Shown here: one piece after another, positions 61,473-64,000 of the stretch
Numbering within the stretch: the first letter of the stretch is position 1
How the letters are laid out: each line of letters begins with the position of its first letter
DNA from: Microbaculum sp051390635
Lineage (GTDB): Bacteria > Pseudomonadota > Alphaproteobacteria > Rhizobiales > Tepidamorphaceae
DNA length: 64,000 nucleotides
Assembly (NCBI RefSeq): GCF_051390635.1
Contig: NZ_JBPODT010000003.1
Location: 186,001 to 250,000, forward strand
Direction of reading: 5' to 3'
Made by a program: the position numbers and the translations under genes
Notes under the pieces: generated by a model
Seen by the model: the letters and a program-made list of their open reading frames with translations, nothing else
What the model was told of the DNA's origin: nothing
Database searches by the model: none

Positions 61473-62609
61473 ATGACCAACATAAATCGCCGTACAGTTC
61501 TCAGAGGGACCGCCGCGACCGGCGTGGCGCTCGCCATGCCGGCCATTCTGAAGGCCGGTGACGCGCTTGCGTCTTCGGGCACCGTCAACGTGTTCGCCTG
61601 GGGGGACTACGTTCAGGACAACATCAAGGACGCCTTCGAGAAGGCGACCGGCATCAAGGTCAACCTGTCGACCTACGGGTCCAACGACGAGGCCGAGAAC
61701 AAGCTGCGCGCCGCCGGCGGCAAGGGCTTCGACGTGATCTTCCCCTCCGTCGACACCGGCCCGAACTACTACAAGGACGATCTGCTGGGGGCGATCGACG
61801 AGTCGAAGTTCAACGTCGACAAGGTGATCCCGTCCATCTACCGCGCCTCGATCAACCTGGGCGCCACCAACCGCGGCAAGCGCTACCTCATCCCCTGCGA
61901 CTGGGGCACCGAGGCGATGACCTGGGATTCGGAAACCAGTCCGGACCTCAAGTACGGCACCATCTCCTACGGCGACATGTGGAAGTCCGACATGGCGGGC
62001 AAGGTCGCCGTTCGCCAGAAATCGGTTCTGGTCAGCCTGGCGATCTACCTCGACGACATCGGCGAGGTGAAATCCGACCGTGCCATGGACCTCTACAAGT
62101 CGGAAGACGACTGCCGGCGCGTGTTCGAGGCCGTTACCAACTATGCCATCGAGCGCCGCGGCAACATCGGCGCCTTCTGGAACAACGCCACAGAGGCGAC
62201 CGCCGCCTTCACCGACGCCGGTTGCACCATCGGCCAGACCTGGGACACGACGGGCATCCTGCTGAACCGCGAAACCAACCCGAAGTGGCGCTACACCATG
62301 CCGAAGGAAGGCGGACTGGGCTGGATCGACACCATGGCGATCCCGTCCGGCTCGGAGAACGTCGACCAAGCGTATGAGTTCGTCAACTTCATGCTGACGC
62401 CGGAAGCCGGCGGCATGTTCGCCAACAACACCGGGTACAACTCGGCCGCCGTCGACGCCGACCAGCATCTCGACGATGCTCAGAAGACCGCCTTCTCGAT
62501 GGCCTATCCGGACGCCGCCGCGATCGACAATCTGTGGTGGTGGCCGGCACAGACCGACTTCTTCGGCGCGCTGCGTACCGAGTATGTCGAGAAGTTCACC
62601 AACGCCTGA
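61473..62609 (+). CDS. ABC transporter substrate-binding protein, polyamine-type family
   Basis: About 378 residues. The N-terminus INRRTVLRGTAATGVALAMP looks like a twin-arginine signal with cleavage near the ALA of AGDALASS. The mature protein is of the PotD/PotF type periplasmic binding protein fold (VNVFAWGDYVQDNIKDAFEK near its start). It delivers its ligand to the permease encoded downstream. PotD-like proteins bind polyamines, but related ones bind other cationic compounds, including 2-aminoethylphosphonate. Given the nearby phosphonate genes, the ligand is open. ATG 61473 follows GGGAGG. Confidence 0.88.
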   Translation: MTNINRRTVLRGTAATGVALAMPAILKAGDALASSGTVNVFAWGDYVQDNIKDAFEKATGIKVNLSTYGSNDEAENKLRAAGGKGFDVIFPSVDTGPNYYKDDLLGAIDESKFNVDKVIPSIYRASINLGATNRGKRYLIPCDWGTEAMTWDSETSPDLKYGTISYGDMWKSDMAGKVAVRQKSVLVSLAIYLDDIGEVKSDRAMDLYKSEDDCRRVFEAVTNYAIERRGNIGAFWNNATEATAAFTDAGCTIGQTWDTTGILLNRETNPKWRYTMPKEGGLGWIDTMAIPSGSENVDQAYEFVNFMLTPEAGGMFANNTGYNSAAVDADQHLDDAQKTAFSMAYPDAAAIDNLWWWPAQTDFFGALRTEYVEKFTNA

Positions 62610-62761
62610 CGCGATACCGGGGCCGGTCTTGAAAAGGGGCGGCCCCGATTTCCCACCGGTTGCCGGTCCGACGATCCGGCGGGCAGCCCTCGCCGGACAT
62701 TCGACGTCTGACCATCGCATGCCCGGGCAAGAAACGATCGTGGGTTCGAGGGGGAGCTGCG

Positions 62762-63853
62762 ATGCTCGGTAAAGGCAAGAACGTCGTCCTCGACGGCGTA
62801 TCCATGGTCTTCGGCACGTTCACCGCCGTCCGGGAAACCGATCTGGAGATCGGCGCCGGGGAGTTCTTCTCGATCCTCGGCCCGTCGGGCTGCGGCAAGA
62901 CCACCCTCCTGCGCATGATCTCCGGCTTCCTCGAGCCGACGACGGGCCGCGTCCTGATCGGCGGAGACGACATGGCCGGTATCGGGCCGAACCGCCGTCC
63001 GACCGCGCTCATCTTCCAGAACCTCGCGCTGTTTCCCCTGATGCCCGTCTGGGAGAATATCGCCTTCGGGCTCGAGGCGCGCGGCATGCCGACGAAGCAG
63101 CGGCGCGAGCGCGCGATGGAGCTGATCGATCTCGTCGCCCTGCGCGGCCAGGAAGACAAGCTGCCGGGCGATCTGTCCGGCGGCCAGCGTCAGCGCGTGG
63201 CGATTGCCCGAGCGCTTGCCGTCGAGCCGGCGGTGCTGCTGCTCGACGAGCCGCTGTCGGCGCTCGACCTGAAGCTTCGCCAGCACATGCGCGCCGAGCT
63301 CAAGGCCATCCAGCGCAAGACCGGCGTCACCTTCATCTACATCACCCACGACCAGGGCGAGGCGCTGACCATGTCGGACCGCATCGCCGTCATGAACCAG
63401 GGCAGCGTCGAGCAGGTCGATACGACGGACGTCCTGTACGACAACCCGGCTACCCCCTTCGTCGCGACCTTCGTCGGAGAACAGAACGTTTTCCGCGGCA
63501 AGGTCGCCGAAGTTGCCGAAGGCTTCGCCGTCGTCGAAGGGCCCGACGGCCGCCTGCGTGGGCGCGTCCGCGAGGGCCTGTCGAAGGGCGACGACGCCAT
63601 AGTTTTCGTTCGCCCAGAGCGGATGCAGTTCCTGAACGGGGCCGGTCTCGACAACGTCGTCACCGCCAGGGTCGATCGCCGCGATCTGGAAGGTCCCTTC
63701 GTGAACCTGTTCCTGAAGCGCGACGCCAACGAGATCATGGTCCATATCGTCAATTCCGGCGCCGCGGGCCGCGATCTGGATGGCGAACAGAGTGTCGGCT
63801 TCGCCTCCGCCGACGCGCTGGTGCTGCCCGCGGGCGAGCTGGCGAGGGACTGA
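62762..63853 (+). CDS. ABC transporter ATP-binding protein, PotA-like
   Basis: 363 residues. Walker A GPSGCGKTT (~residues 40-48), Q-loop in FQNLALFPLMPVWENIAFG, signature LSGGQRQRVAIARAL, Walker B LLLDEPLSALD and the switch His in YITHDQGEAL. A C-terminal TOBE domain (~290-360) completes the PotA/FbpC-like layout. The start is ATG 62762 with GAGGGGGAG upstream. It powers the transporter whose binding protein and permease are encoded on each side. 152 bp separate it from the binding protein gene. Confidence 0.92.
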   Translation: MLGKGKNVVLDGVSMVFGTFTAVRETDLEIGAGEFFSILGPSGCGKTTLLRMISGFLEPTTGRVLIGGDDMAGIGPNRRPTALIFQNLALFPLMPVWENIAFGLEARGMPTKQRRERAMELIDLVALRGQEDKLPGDLSGGQRQRVAIARALAVEPAVLLLDEPLSALDLKLRQHMRAELKAIQRKTGVTFIYITHDQGEALTMSDRIAVMNQGSVEQVDTTDVLYDNPATPFVATFVGEQNVFRGKVAEVAEGFAVVEGPDGRLRGRVREGLSKGDDAIVFVRPERMQFLNGAGLDNVVTARVDRRDLEGPFVNLFLKRDANEIMVHIVNSGAAGRDLDGEQSVGFASADALVLPAGELARD

Positions 63854-63857
63854 AAAC

Positions 63858-64000
63858 ATGAGCGCGCTCGTCCGCACCTACGGCCGCACGCTGACCGGGA
63901 CGTTCGTCTTCCTGACGGCTGCGTGGTTGCTCGGCATGATCGTCATCCCGCAGCTCTTCATGATCGAGCGCTCGCTCTGGGTGCGGCAGGAATCGACCCA
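63858..64000 (+). CDS. ABC transporter permease, PotB-like (3' end outside window)
   Basis: Only the first ~47 residues are inside the window. They hold the first membrane helix (~16-35, GTFVFLTAAWLLGMIVIPQLFM). ATG 63858 begins 4 bp after the stop of the ATP-binding protein gene. Place and hydrophobic start fit the first permease of a polyamine-type ABC transporter. Confidence 0.8.
   Translation, partial: MSALVRTYGRTLTGTFVFLTAAWLLGMIVIPQLFMIERSLWVRQEST

Overview
The window is a GC-rich chromosomal segment from an alphaproteobacterium, most probably of the order Hyphomicrobiales (Rhizobiales). Pointers are a FixL-FixJ-FixK oxygen circuit with the cbb3 oxidase genes, an ALAS-type hemA (C4 route to haem), a PodJ-like Sel1/peptidoglycan-binding polarity protein, the ligase-associated DNA damage genes, and palindromic intergenic repeats of the kind common in that order. 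No rRNA, tRNA, insertion sequence, CRISPR array or prophage was seen. The genus cannot be named from sequence alone.

Layout. 1-5.1 kb: the end of a radical SAM gene, then the ligase-associated DEXH helicase and PdeM nuclease genes, separated by a small membrane protein gene and a methyltransferase gene. 5.1-7.4 kb: membrane proteins and a TIGR02186/TauE-SafE pair. 7.5-11.4 kb: a large PodJ-like protein. 11.6-20.2 kb: a beta-oxidation operon (MerR regulator, two acyl-CoA dehydrogenases, thiolase, cupin, FadB-like protein, DsbA/kappa-GST-like isomerase), with palindromic repeats in its gaps. 20.3-24.9 kb: small envelope proteins, a thioesterase/esterase pair and YjbQ. 25-34.8 kb: an acetate-type symporter with its DUF4212 subunit, a CrbR-like response regulator, a CrbS/MxtR-like symporter-kinase, an unknown protein and an exonuclease-CBS-DUF294 protein. 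35-41.5 kb: mscL, fixL, fixJ, a FixT-like receiver, fixK, hemN and an AbrB-family membrane protein. 41.5-46.6 kb: a homoprotocatechuate (hpa) meta-cleavage operon. 47.1-56.4 kb: ccoNOQP, ccoGHIS and hemA. 56.6-60.1 kb: phosphonate genes (TIGR03364 oxidase, phnX, phosphonate monoester hydrolase). 60.2-64 kb: mscS and a polyamine-type ABC transporter running off the end.

How the parts work together. The clearest logic is oxygen control. A soluble haem-PAS FixL and FixJ would activate fixK through a FixJ-type box upstream of fixK. FixK would act at a perfect FNR/FixK palindrome upstream of ccoN, and at a second good box upstream of the receiver gene between fixJ and fixK, which looks like a feedback arm. 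HemN and HemA supply haem to the oxidase and the sensor. A second regulatory unit joins acetate-type uptake to a CrbS/CrbR-like two-component pair. The beta-oxidation operon has a MerR-family regulator whose probable operator fills the spacer of its own promoter.

The observations most worth following are: two abutting hairpins with complementary loops upstream of the ABC transporter; a hairpin that buries the ribosome binding site of the FixT-like receiver; two 36-bp palindromes that differ only in a 4-base loop; and the pairing of phosphonate-ester hydrolase, amine oxidase and phosphonatase genes next to a polyamine-type transporter.
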